Source: Tillus elongatus
Lineage: Eukaryota > Arthropoda > Insecta > Coleoptera > Cleridae
Assembly (NCBI GenBank): GCA_964006375.1
Contig: OZ023264.1
Location: 172,396,295 to 172,460,294 of the forward strand
Reading direction: 5' to 3'
Length of the DNA: 64,000 bases
Position 1 is the stretch's first letter, and every line of letters starts with the position of its first letter. A program made the position numbers and the translations under genes. Below, piece by piece: positions 11,282 to 24,531 of the stretch. The notes beneath the pieces were generated by a model. That model ran no database searches. It was not told where the DNA came from and was given only the letters and a program-made list of their open reading frames with translations.

Positions 11282-11775
11282 TCATAGTTTTTGATGTCTA
11301 ACATTTTTGACAAGTGTCAGATTTTCTTTGTCAATGTGGTGATTATTATCCCATATATGTTCTGCCACACATGATTTGTCCACCGTACCATATCGTAAAT
11401 GTGCGAGATGTTCACGGAATCTGGTGGCTATGCTTCTCCTGGTTCGACTCATGTCAAACTCATAAATACCCGACATTTTAGTCGCTTCGTTTGTGTGTTT
11501 CGTATTACCCAACAAATTTTTTAAATTACTTTTCGTCAAAAAAGTCAAATGTGAATCGGCTTTCTTAAAAATACTTTCCTAACCCTTCGTGATAAGTGGC
11601 TCATAAGGTAAACACACAATCCTTTTCTCTCTTTTATCTTTCTTAAATCTCGTACATTCAGATATCATTTTCCTTGTTCTGTGTTTGTTAACCAATTTGT
11701 CCACTAAACTATCGGAATAACCGTTATATCTCGCCACGTTTTTATGTACTTTAATTCTGTATTAAAAATAGGTTT
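11282..11775 (-). pseudogene. PLE remnant: RT C-terminal linker and GIY-YIG domain
   Basis: Reading down from ~11775: VHKNVARYNGYSDSLVDKLV, then NKHRTRKMISECTRF and KRIVCLPYEPLITKG, a stop, and the nuclease domain GIYEFDMSRTRRSIATRFREHLAHLRYG with SCVAEHIWDNNHHIDKENL. This is the Penelope RT-to-endonuclease region. The YVGQ of the nuclease core is lost (the text reads GIYEFDMS..RTRRS), as is everything upstream. Flanking DNA down to the hammerhead-like motif at 10528 is probably the element's 3' end. Dead copy. Confidence 0.8.
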
Positions 11776-11869
11776 CGTGGCGATTTCGCAATTCGCGAGT
11801 GTATGAATCTAACTTTTGTCCAAGACTAAAATGAAATCCAGTCAACGCCACAGACAAGGAACTTGTAGA

Positions 11870-12260
11870 CTGTTTCTAAATTCAAAACTGGGGATCTCCC
11901 CGACAGTGATTTTTTAAAAAGAAAATTCACTAAAACAAGCACTTGTGAAACCACGGGAAAAGTCTACGACTGTATTAAATATGGAACGGTTTCACTAAGT
12001 TAGGGCAAGAAAAAACAACTAGATATGCTATTCAAATTGAATTAAGTCGTAAAACTTTCATCTCCTCTTTATCCAATAATTTTTTATACAAAAACTCGCT
12101 AAAAAATCATCGGAATAACAATCTTATTAGATAACGGTAAAGTGAAATGAGACTAAAAAAATTGATAAAGTCACTAACTAGGATTAGAACTCTTCATGTA
12201 GAAGTCAATTGTACGATGTACAGGGACTTAGCCCACCGAGCTACGCTCGACATGTATTTA
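11870..12260 (-). mobile_element. Possible tRNA-derived SINE-like unit joined to a TA-core right arm
   Basis: On the minus strand from ~12255 there is a tRNA-like promoter: an A-box-like GTAGCTCGGTGGGCTAAG and a B-box-like AGTTCTAATCC near 12190. A ~270-bp body follows. The plus-strand end joins directly to a TA-core right arm (ggggatctcccc.., palindrome at 11912-11943). The same junction and body recur at 27178-28000, where the B box reads AGTTCGAATCC. The body shows no coding. The tRNA relationship rests on the two boxes only. Confidence 0.55.
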
Positions 12261-12559
12261 CTAGCAGGTATATCCCACAATAAATGTTAATTGTTCAACG
12301 TTTTACAATTTACACAAAACCATTTTGATTTACAAAGGATTTTTTGCTCAAATTTTAACGAAATCAAGGAAAATAACGACCTAGACACATATCTAGAAGC
12401 TTGTTAGTCATTTTTTGTACCATTTTTTACTCAGATTCTGATTAATCAAATTTGACGTTTTAACTTTCTTGAAATAGATTTAATTAAATAAAAAATAATT
12501 TACCTATAACTTTTTTCTCTTTCAAGATAGAGACCTGATTTTTGGTACATGGAATACAC

Positions 12560-13096
<537 letters not shown>

Positions 13097-13490
13097 TTCC
13101 ATGGATGGATCACTGGATAAGAAACTTAAATTCATAATGAACAGCCCGATTCCCCATTTAGTCATAGAATCATTAATATCCAATATTTTTTTATTAATTT
13201 GGTAAAGACCCATTTGAGCGGACGCCAAATTCAGTGGCGTGCGCAGTTTTTTTTTCAGAAAATATCGTTAATATGGTTTTTGAAATTTTCAGCCTTTAAA
13301 AGTAATCTAGTAGGCCTCGGTTTTGAAAAAAAACGGGATGCCACTTGGCCCCAAAGTACACTTTTTCCCCTTCCACATTTCGAAAAAAAATCGTTTTATA
13401 AATAACAAATGTATGATGGTGGCTTGCTTTGAAATGGGTTACTCTGTTTATATTATACATATGAGATATACCGTCTACAATTTACAAAAA

Positions 13491-13530
13491 CTCGACGTTT
13501 CGGCTCCTGTTTGGGAGACATTTTCAAGAG
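13491..13530 (-). ncRNA. Degenerate hammerhead-like motif of a second PLE family
   Basis: The reverse strand reads CTTGAAAA, then a stem (gtctcc..aggagc, imperfect), then CGAAACGTCGAG. The GAAA side and hairpin fit a hammerhead, but the first box differs from CTGATGA. The same block occurs at both ends of the inverted repeat at 63.4-64 kb. It lies 3' of the minus-strand PLE fragment at 13946. Confidence 0.45.
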
Positions 13531-13945
13531 CGTAGGGAAATGAACGTAACTCTTGTGTTATTTGTAACAATTCGTCTACCTACATCGTCAATGGTGGTAT
13601 TAGTCGGGCCGAGTTCTATTGAGTCGGGTACTATCGTAACGGTACTTATAGGATTAAGATGATTAGAGGCATTTTTTGAGTCAGCTAATGAGAAACTTAA
13701 ATTGTCTTAAAATAAGTTTTTTTGTATGTTTGTATGGACGATATAAAGGGTTTCTCTTATTTAAACGACGGGGACGTTTTTCCATCTCTATGGCTTTGAA
13801 GTTATAAACCGACGCTATTGTTGTGGAATTGTCAAATGTAATGCCTGGCCAGTGCGGGCGAGGCATCGAATTTTCTAACTGCTAGGGTGTGTTCATATAT
13901 TCTATTGTAGATACGTCGATTCGTTTGTCCCATATAAGTTGGGTA

Positions 13946-14314
13946 TCAATCAGAAGGAGTAATTTCGTAAACTCCGTGTGATTCATTTGGAATCGTATCC
14001 TTGCGATTTATCAGATTTGACAGTTTTTGCTCTGTTGTGAATACGGTTTTGATTTTATGGGTCTTAAAAAATCGGCCGATTTTGCCGGGACACTTTTGAT
14101 GTGGGGTAATAAGACTTTGTGCTGTTACAGGGACTTTGCCTGTTATTTTTGTGGTGTAGTAGCTGGCTGATGTGCATTTCTGATATTTCGTACTATTGGT
14201 ATCCATTTTCAAGTCTAACTGTCTTAAGAAGTTAAATTCGGTTTGTTTGTCGTTTTCGTCCTTTAGTTTAAGGAACCTTGTTACTAGAGTTCTATCTACG
14301 GAATTTAGTTGCAC
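13946..14314 (-). pseudogene. PLE fragment (region joining RT and GIY-YIG)
   Basis: A 122-residue open stretch contains TRFLKLKDENDKQTEFNFL, then KCPGKIGRFFKTHKIKTVF and ends GVYEITPSD. The pattern K..IGRFL..HKIK..F.. followed by GVYEI is the Penelope linker leading into the GIY-YIG nuclease. The nuclease itself and the RT core are lost. With the hammerhead-like block at 13491 it marks a second PLE subfamily. Confidence 0.65.
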
Positions 14315-15241
14315 AACTAACTGATAATTAAGTACCTCTCATACATTAAAATTAAATTGACACCTGGTATATAAACAATAAGTCATTTTTTAAAATCATT
14401 TCAAAACAATAAAATATCAGATATTCTAGATGACCCCGTGTTTCCAGAATCTCTCGTTTTTATTAGTCGAATGTGTTAAATAGGTGCGAGATTTGGTTAA
14501 CCTAAACTAAACCCAAGCTGCCGAATCAAGAGAAATATCTATCTAATCAATAGATTCAGCAATAAAACCAGTCCGTTGAATGAATATATGCTAGCAGTAG
14601 GATAAAGTAGCTCAATGTGGATTTACCCCACATATAAAACGTAAAACCATTTACAGCTACTTCCCTATACGGTTATTTAACAACATTCGGTAGTGTATGA
14701 AGCACACAGATAACGGACGTTATTACCTAAATTATAAATCTGTGCTGATGCTGCTACAGATCTGATACTGTGTCATGTTGGCATGATGGAATTTTCTGGT
14801 TATCTAACTATATTTCACAAAACCTTAGTAGAATCCCGTGCATGTATTATATATGCCATATGCAGTAACCGCAGCCCGGTAGGGAATTGTCTGATGGGGA
14901 GGCTGGGTTGCACACCGCAATATGAATAATGTTCGAAGAATTTGCAGGAGATACCAGCCAACTCGATACTCTACCATCCGTAACCTAAATGCAGGGAAAA
15001 CAAAAGACAAGAGAGCTTTCAGTTATTGCGTACCTACTCATTCGGAAGAAGGTATATTATGGGGGTGAAAAACATAAAAGTAAATAATTAGCATATAATA
15101 ATAATCTAAGGAGCCCTACTGCTATTTATAAGAGACAAAAAATGTCTATTCAAATACAGGATGGCCAAAATTATTCGTACACGGGGCCGCAGGAGATTAT
15201 TGACAATAACATGGAAGATGTAGGCAAACTTACCAAACTTA
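14315..15241. other. No recognisable gene
   Basis: Moderately AT-rich, apparently unique DNA. No motif-bearing frame, splice-bounded exon or shared repeat was found. Confidence 0.35.
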
Positions 15242-16940
15242 CTCTTTTTTTATTTTTTTTATTTGAACAACACATCACTAGAGCTTACAGCCCAAATACT
15301 ATCGTACCGTGGGTGTTAACAAGGAAGAAAGAGGCAACTTGTTAATTCTGGACTGGAAGGTTTGGAGGAGGAAAAACATGTGCCGACAAGGAATTCCACA
15401 ATTTGGAAGTCCTCTGGATAATAGAGCGGGCATAACAAGATGTTATATGTATGGTGACCTGGAGAGTAAACGAGTGCATTCGCTCTGTTCCCTTGGTAGA
15501 TCTGTTGGGGGCAGCAGGTGGAGGAACTATGGAAGAAAGCTCCTCCGAGCAGTGCCCGTGCAGATATATATAAAAGAGAGTAAGGTCACCAATGGCACGT
15601 CGGTGTGCAAGGGATGGCAGCCCTTGGGTGAGGGTAGAGTCATCGATGATACGTATAGCTCTCTTCTGAATGGATTCCAGGATAGCGAGTGTAGAAGCGG
15701 CAGCAGCACCCCAAATGTGGGAGCAGTATTCGAGCTTCGGTCTTATTTGTGAAGTATATAAGGTATAGAGATTAGCTGGTGAAAAGTATTTGAGAGCCCG
15801 GAAGAGGAAACCTAATTTCTTAGCCGCCGCTTCTGCAATTGATGTGACATGTTGGTGCCAATTGAGATTTCGATCCACAGAAATGTCAACAAGTGAAAAG
15901 GACTCATTACTTTGAATAACTTGGTTGTTCATTGTGATGGGTTGTTCATTGTGATGATGTATATCTTATGAGAAAGAAAGCAAGACTGTGATATAGTGGG
16001 GTTGAATTGTACAATATTTTTACTTCCCCAGTCTAATATTTTTTGGAGATCCACAGAGACAGAACCCTCCATGAATCTGCGATCCTCATCTAATTGGGCT
16101 AAAGAGACAGGCTTAGAATATTGTACATTTGAGTGGATGGTGCTGTCGTCCGCGTAACTGTGAACTGGGTTGGATGTGCTAGAGAGGAGGTCATTGATGT
16201 GGAGAAGAAACAAAGTAGGGGCTAAAGCTGAAGCTTGAGAAACTCCGGCATTAATTGGATAGAGTTTAGGGGAATGGCCATCCACGGCAACAGAAATGCT
16301 CCAGTTGGAGAGGCAATTTGCTGTCCAGGTACAAAGTTTTGGTGGTAGACCATAGGCCGGAAGTTTATTAAGCAGTGATGTGTGACAGGCCCGGTCGAAT
16401 GCTTTGGATATGTCTAGAGCGACAATCTGGGATTCACCGTGTAGTTCCATAGACTTGTTCCAAGAATGGGTGACAAAGGAAAGGAGGTCGGCACTTGATC
16501 TGCGCTGACGGAATCCATACTGATTCTCGTGGATTAGACTGTGTTATTCAAGAAATTTTAAGAATTCGGTGTTTATATACTTTTCCATCACTTTAGAGAC
16601 GACTGAAAGGAGAGAAATAGGCCTGTAGTTGCTAGGAAGCGCTTTGGACCCTTTCTTGGGAACGGGTTGTACTAGAGCAGTTTTCCAGTTACTAGGGAAT
16701 ATGCCTCTATTGTTGTATGTCTGAAACAGACGAGTGAGGACAGGAGCAAGTTCTGGTGCGCATTTTTGAGAACAATTGCTGGGATCTCATCAAGGCCAGA
16801 GGCTTTCCTGGTATTAAGAGAAGAGATAATCTTTCGTACCTTTTTAGTACTCAGTCCAAATATAAAATTTAACCCGGAAACGGTCAGCTGGTCTAGAGTT
16901 ACAAGAGCGTTGTGGTGGAGTCTGGCAGATCCCAATTTTT
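15242..16940 (-). pseudogene. Jockey/CR1-type LINE, RT and C-terminal part
   Basis: Reading down from 16940: the entry to the reverse transcriptase (KVRKIISSLNTRKASGLDEI); YGFRQRRSSADLLSFVTHSWN after an in-frame stop; VALDISKAFDRACH; a mutated SQASALAP where PQGS is expected; the catalytic SYADDSTIHS; then the thumb (WGSKNIVQFN) and the C-terminal domain (NLNWHQHVTSI, CSHIWGAAAASTL, QKRAIRIIDD, SKLWNSLSAHVF). It ends with the 3' tail (tttttttatttttttatttg on plus). Several frameshifts and stops. 5'-truncated, so no endonuclease. Closely related to the copies at 41.1, 56.1 and 60.9 kb. Confidence 0.85.
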
Positions 16941-17433
16941 TTAAGTGAATTTTGAGGTAAAATTAACTTCTGGGTACGTTCTTAGGTCATTCTTTTACAA
17001 AAACCTCCAATATTATTTTTCGAAATGTTTATTAAGTGAGAATATGTCATTTTAAAACCACAATTTTGAGCCTTAAATGTAACAAAATTTTGAAGAAAGC
17101 AGTATATATATATAAAATATCACAAACACAATATTTGTAAAATCTCTTTGGCCTAAAAAGCCTTTAGATAATAATAATCCAAAGAAAGAAACAGAAAATC
17201 CAGAAGCATTCAGCACGCAAACTTTGGCTAAAATAGGTATAGTTTTATAAAGAAAAAAATATATACTAATAAAAAAATATATAAGCAACTAATTTTTAAC
17301 ACAATTTAACACAAACAAAAATTATTAACTTGAAATTAAAGAAATATTATCATTTGACGAACACATAATTATCTAAATGAATATTATTCAGCGTTGTGTG
17401 TACAAGATTGACATTGTATTACAGCATGCTCCA

Positions 17434-17436
<3 letters not shown>
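16941..17436. other. Very AT-rich stretch, no gene
   Basis: Low-complexity AT-rich DNA with a short (TA)n at 17102-17115. Open frames here carry no recognisable motif. Confidence 0.4.

Positions 17437-17496
<60 letters not shown>
17437..17496. repeat. (TA)n microsatellite
   Basis: About 30 uninterrupted AT units directly next to the C-terminal end of the piggyBac relic. Confidence 0.95.
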
Positions 17497-17499
<3 letters not shown>

Positions 17500-19141
17500 A
17501 TAAATGACATGAGAACCTTGTCTTCTTGTCCGCCTTTCGAGGACAAATGCTGCATCTATCACGTGCTTAAGCTGTTTTTTTAGCTGGTGGATCTGACTGT
17601 TCGCCAAATACACTACTGATTTTCTGCCGCAAAACACGTGTGTTTCTTGGGTTGTCTTTTCTAACTAGTGCGTACTCACGTACCAAGGCTAAACCCAAGA
17701 CTTTCAAATATTCCCTTCTTTTTGTATTGTAATCTCCAGAATTCAACTTGTAGATAACTTGAGGGTTGATTCCTGCAGTGTTAAGTAGACAAAACATAGT
17801 CGTAAGATTCTTCTGCTGTTCCGCGATACATTGCACATAATTCATTTGTTACATCAACTACTGACTTGGTTGAATAGTAAAAACTGATGATTTCAGGAAG
17901 CATCTTGCCACCCGGTTCTTTAGTCATTGAGTGACCATGGTGCGATGATGAAAGAAGCAAAACATTCTTCATGTTTTTTTTAATGAAAAACAAATAAACT
18001 GGATGGTGCAAGTCTGTTACGTGTTGAGAGTAGTGGTAATGGAATGCGCCGCTTGTTTTTTCTCAGGGTATCTACGGCGGTGAGTTTATGGTGCTCGTAT
18101 AGTTCCTGGATAAGCTCATAGCTTGTGTACCAATTATCAAAGGTCATATTGCGATTATTCCCTGAAATTGATGCAACGATTCTGAGAGTTACGTTCTTTG
18201 GAGATTACTCACTTGAAACGGCCCATCAGGTTGTTTTCCTGTATATACTTCCATATTCAATCTATCATACGTTCTAGCATCAACAAAAGCCTGTATTTTA
18301 ATCCCGTATTTCGCCGGCTTGTTCGGTATGTACTGACGAAATTAACATCTTCCTCGAAATAAGTCCAACTTCTCGTCCAAGGTTAATTATTTACATGCAG
18401 AGTAGGCAGATTGATAGTTATCGACAAACTTGCCGAATACCGCTCTTGTTGGGACAAGCTTGCCTATTTCTTGTTTCTCTGCCCTAGTTTCGGCATTATC
18501 AAACCGTAGACAAGTTAGCAAAAACATGAATCTTTTGGCAGACATAGTTGCTGGAAATATATCCATACCTCTGCCATCACTTTTCACAAAATCTTCTAAA
18601 TTTTTATGACTATCTCTAAAACTCCAGCAAGATAGAGTAAACCAAATACCGCTTTGATTTCTACTTCATTTGCGTCGATACAAAAGTATCTTTCCTCGTA
18701 GTTTACGGTTTATTCTCTTATATTCATTGTAGTATACTTGGCTATGTTTAAAATGATTTGGTCGTCAATAAATATTAGCCAACAATCAATCGGTATTTTA
18801 AAGTTTGGGGAAATTTGTTTAACCCCTGGTCCAAACTCGATATTTACTACATATTTTCAACCACTTGGTGCCATCTTTCTCTATGTATTATTTACCTAAA
18901 TCCGCTTGTTACCTGTTTTGTTATATTTCCCTCACAACCGCCACCACTATTTTTGTATTCTTCACTTGTGACATCTTGCCGTTCTTCAGTTCCACGCTTT
19001 CCTTCTTTACCACTCCGCAATGTTTTCCTCCTCAACCTCACGTCCACTTCCTGACTCAAAATAATCAACGTCCTCATCTTCTAGCTCTTGCCAAAGTTTT
19101 AAAAGATGTTCTTGTTCCTTTTCATACGAGTCAAACGCCAT
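17500..19141 (-). pseudogene. piggyBac-like transposase pseudogene
   Basis: A decayed but nearly end-to-end copy. The probable start (19141) gives MAFDSYEKEQEHLLKLWQE and an acidic N-terminus typical of piggyBac. Further on: EIKAVFGLLYLAGVL; DIFPATMSAKRFMFLLTCLRFDNAETR; a region matching the catalytic core; KNVLLLSSSHHGHS; and FYYSTKSVVDVTNELCAMY (the family's FYN.TKGGVD..D). It ends with the Cys-rich zinc domain RCSICPRKADKKTRFSCH near 17505-17580. Several stops and frameshifts exclude function. A palindrome at 19230-19248 beyond the start may be part of its terminal sequence. Confidence 0.85.
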
Positions 19142-19229
19142 GATTCCAACAATACGTATTTTTTAGCACAAAACAGACAAGAATTACTTAGGATCGAAGA
19201 TGTGTAAACATGTCGCGTAACTGGTTAGG

Positions 19230-19248
19230 TGGGGTCTGTTGGACCCCA
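19230..19248. repeat. Short palindrome near the piggyBac 5' end
   Basis: TGGGGTC-TGTTG-GACCCCA: a 7-bp stem with a 5-base loop. Palindromes of the GGGGTCC..GGACCCC type are common near piggyBac termini. No TTAA-flanked end could be fixed. Confidence 0.5.
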
Positions 19249-19349
19249 GACGATATTACGGCAATACAGCTCCACCTAAATCGTAGCAAACACTGTTTTG
19301 TTTTCTGCACACGCTAGAGGAATATGCAAGCGCAAGTTACTGGGACGCT

Positions 19350-20065
19350 TGGCAGCTTAGTTGGACGTCTATAAGCTACCTTTTACCTATTTTGCAGCTA
19401 TACTTCCTTAAAATCGTGTTATTTTGCCCAGAACCCTTATTCATCGCAGGTCCCGGAACTTTCTGGGGGTTGTTCCGAAGAAATTTTTCTTGTTTATATT
19501 GTTCTTGTTAATGCATTGAGGGTAGTTGTAGGCATGTAAAAGAGGGAGGAGAACCCCCGTGACGTTTAAATTGTTACCTCATTTAATTGGTTTCAAATAT
19601 TTTTCCAAAAATGAATTTGAGGTTGCCTTGTTTGTCAGCCTCAAATAGAGAGCTAGAATATTTTATCATTTAAAAAAGTATGAAGACAGCAACAGAAAAT
19701 AAGCGATGAAGAGGGTCTGGGTGCAACAAAAACGTTGTGGTACAGGATTTCGTAAAAAGATTTCAAATCCGATAACTCAATTTCCCATTAAACTATAATT
19801 TTCAATCTTGAGCCAGGTAAAACCTATGTAAAATTCCTTTTTGGTTGTTATTTATGCAAACACTAGTCCAACTTTTAATTTTTTAGCTCCTTAGGAAATA
19901 CAAATTTCTCCAAGTAATCGTCTGGGAATCAGTGGTACCTCTAAAACCAATCTCAAAGATTCATTTAAATTTAAAGAATTAGTTTTGATAATATACCGTA
20001 GTAATAGTGTAAAATTCTCATGAAAAATTACTACATTAATGCTCTTGCTGTGTCCCAAGCTTTTT
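19350..20065 (+). repeat. Dispersed repeat D (copy 1), ends in the GACGCAGCA-type terminus
   Basis: Aligns by eye with 28432-29440 along its length. Shared landmarks are ttttgcagctatac, gcccagaacccttat, aaatatttttccaaaaatga, ttgccttgtttgt and ttgataatataccg/tttaataataaccc-like tracts. Its right end (ctacattaatgctcttgctgtgtcc) is a mutated copy of the inverted terminus used by the TA-core family. No coding motif. Confidence 0.65.
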
Positions 20066-20231
20066 TAATATGTTCAGTAAGGAGTGTGCGTGGAATGAGA
20101 GAAATATTTGGTTTCTGGAGATTAAGACTATGACACAAATTATTTTCTTTTCAAGCAAGGCCTATTTTCAGAAAGCAAGTTTTAACTCAAAAAATTACCG
20201 TCTTATTTACATATTCATGTGCTGATCTCGG

Positions 20232-21220
<989 letters not shown>

Positions 21221-21222
21221 TA

Positions 21223-21475
<253 letters not shown>

Positions 21476-21834
21476 GTTGGATCGAAAAATAGATATTTAA
21501 CTTTTTTTTTTTTTGAAATTTAAAACGGGCTAGTAACAAAAAGTTTTCACTTATCAACATCGTTTACTGCACAAAAATTCGACTCACTAGAGGTTCATCT
21601 TCAGGTGCCACAATACACATGCATATATAATAAATTGAAAAAAATCATTTCTAAATGTTTTTCACGGACTTTCGCTAATTCATTATATAACTTCAAACAG
21701 TTACATAATAAACTACCCAGAACTCAGCACGAGGAGGTACCCGTGCCTGAAGTTCCACCCGCCCGCCCTCTTCCTATAAAATCTAATTAAAATCCCTTTT
21801 TGTATTAAATTTAGACATTTCTAACTTTTATTTT

Positions 21835-24013
21835 AGCTTTGCCATTACAAAACCGTCTCTTGCTTCTGTCCCTGTAGCACTTAACGATGCCTCTGTGACT
21901 AGTTTTACCATTCTCTCGATAGCCTGTGTGTGGCATGGAAACCTTACTAAATTCATGTCAGGTAGTGTTCTTATCAGTTTCCTCAATTATGAATTTAGAC
22001 TTGTTGCTAACATGGGCGGTTCTGTCAACTTACAGGTTTGCCAGTCGACCAGGTCCTCATAATTGGTTGACCGGAAATTCAGTTCCGGTATTGTAAATTG
22101 TCTTATAATTCCAGGAGTACTGTCTACTCTCGACTTTAAGATCCGTCTTAGACCTAATTCTCGAATAGATAGTCTTTCATCATTTAACATGCAAAGTAAC
22201 AGGTTTTTCGGATGAGCAAAATAAGAATTTATCTGAATCACTGGATCTATTATCTTTAGAATATTTTTAGGCAGATATCTTGACCGTTTAACCAAGTTTA
22301 ATAAATGCTTTGGACCATCCAAGCAAGAAGACTTTATTTTTATGTCAAACCAAGTAGGCGCGTATACTTTTATCACGAAGGTAGCTAAGATGTCTAGATT
22401 TTTTAAAGGTATTTCTGTGGCAGCATACAAACGAAGTAATCTGTTAGTACAAGTAATCCATCTAGCATGAGCCAGCGGTCCTGGATATCTATGTGATAAA
22501 TCAGCTGTAAAATTTCCAGAAGAAATTGCCAAACAAATATCATGTAAATATTTCTGATCACTGCTTAAAACCTTGTAATCGACATTGGGTAATTCGACTT
22601 CAATAGATTGGAGACGTGCAATAGGAAGGCTCTCACAACCTTCTAATTATTTTCCAATTTCCCCCGAAAAACCTCGAGGACCTGTGGTAGAACCATCTAA
22701 AAACTGAAGCAAATGTCTTAAAGGTAACTCATTCGCATGGAGCATACAGACAAACCAGTGCAGAGGTCTTCCTAGTAATCTTTCTAGATGAGCAATTACT
22801 CCGTTCTTATATCCTGCATTTACCACAGTACCATCACACCCTATAGCAACTACAGTAGAAGTATCAAATTTTTTTCTAAATTTTCAAACGAACATGATTT
22901 TATGTCTTTTGCAAATTGTGTCACTGGAACAAGGTAGCCTAGATATTTAGATTCGGGTTCTTTAACTACTGCTATATGTTCTTCTATGTCTACTCTTCTA
23001 TGCAATTTATTACCGAGGGAGATATATCGGACAGTTTTGTCCTTACGTCCATCGAAGTAAACACCTCGCACTCTTCAGATGTAATTTTTTTTAATATTGT
23101 GGATCTATTATTTCTTCTGGCTCTTCTGATTTTGTTTCGATTAATTACTTTAGCTTGGTTTTTTTCATTCACTATTCCCACATCCTAAAGAACTGCACTC
23201 GCTATTTTTGCAGCCAATCTGTCTGAAATGCCAGCACGATCGCACACTAAAGCCAACTTATTTAAGTTAACTCTCCTTTGTGATGTGCAGGGTGGGCTGA
23301 GTTCTAAATGTGTCGGGGAAATATTAGATTGTGGGACGAATTCCGGATCACCTGATTGAGAATCGCTGCTGGAACACCGTTGTAAAAGGTATTGTTTGAA
23401 ACTCCAAAGACGAACTAGCTGCACTAATTTGTTTTTCAGTGTTAATTATACTCTCAATTTTTCTTTGTAATGCTTTTGTTGTCACTAGGTCCATTCCAGC
23501 AATCACAATTTTTCTATATTTTCTTTGGTCTTTTAAAAAATCACGTTCTTTTGGCGAAACCTTTTCTGCACACTTACAACAATTAAAATTAGTACGTTTA
23601 CAGTAACACATATCAAACAGTGTAATCTTTGTTTTGGCTGCAAATAAAATTGATTTTGAGTTTTCTCTTGATGTGGGATACTTTTTAATTTTTCTGAATT
23701 TAGCATTATAATCTTTAGGCATCTGAAAAATTCTACGATCGCTTAGAACCGACAAACAGGCTTTAATCCATATGGTTTTAACATCACTTATCACTACGTT
23801 GGCAATTTCAGCAAAACCGGGTTCTTTATTGGTTTTTTGTAACATTTCAAGCCGTATGAACAAATAATGTTTCATCACATCCTCATATGTAGGTAAAACC
23901 ATTGAACACACTTGTTTTGGAGCCCCAAAAACAGGACAAGACACGCTTTTCTGAGTTTTAGCCCCACACTCACTGCTTAAGAAAACCACGAATACTGGCA
24001 TGTGGCGTAACAC
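21835..24013 (-). pseudogene. Large gene of an uncharacterised arthropod family, possibly a transposase
   Basis: Reading down from 24013, a ~650-700 residue protein can be followed across a few lesions. The N-terminal part (to ~23400) is rich in Lys and contains a Cys cluster (CYCKRTNFNCCKC) that may bind zinc. After a frameshift comes a Ser/Pro linker, an in-frame TAG at 23185, then VYFDGRKDKTVRYISLGNK (~23060), reached by another frameshift. A frameshift in an A-run near 22870 leads to VVAIGCDGTVVNAGYKNGV, then FVCMLHANELPLRHL, GPRGFSGEIGK and a stop. The long open part 21987-22532 reads HRYPGPLAHARWIT, then YFAHPKNLLLCML and LGLRRILKSR. After a last stop comes FPCHTQAIERMVKLVTEAS. Similar proteins occur in many arthropods without known function. 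Conserved acids in YFDGRKD, CDGT.VN and QAIER could form an RNase-H-like triad, which is inference. Confidence 0.6.
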
Positions 24014-24311
24014 GACGCGGCTATCTTATGAACCCCCCTTCCGCCCCAACTCTAATGTAAACTTACAACCAACAAACGCAGCCGAAAGTCGCAGAAAGTT
24101 GCCAATGTTCGCATTGGAGTTTTCAATTGTTAGTAATGTAAATGAAATTTTAATTAAAAACTAATTTTGTAAATTTCCTCAATTTCAATTCTATTGTGGC
24201 ACCTGAAAATGATTTACAAGAAATTCGAAATTTTGGGAAATTAACACACTTGATAATAGACAACCTTTGGTAACTAGCCGCCAGTGAAATTCATAAGTTG
24301 ATTTTTTCGAT

Positions 24312-24475
<164 letters not shown>

Positions 24476-24531
24476 TGAAACACACTATTTTAAGAATTTT
24501 TCAAAAACTTTCGAGCATGTGAGAAAAAAGT

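Noticed and set aside
12165..12255. A tRNA gene on the minus strand (also 27905-27990)
   Set aside because: A and B boxes are recognisable, but spacing and stems do not fit a functional tRNA; it is repeated with its flank as a SINE-like unit.
18815..19143. Plus-strand frames of 79 and 92 residues
   Set aside because: They lie antisense to the N-terminal region of the piggyBac relic and have no motif.
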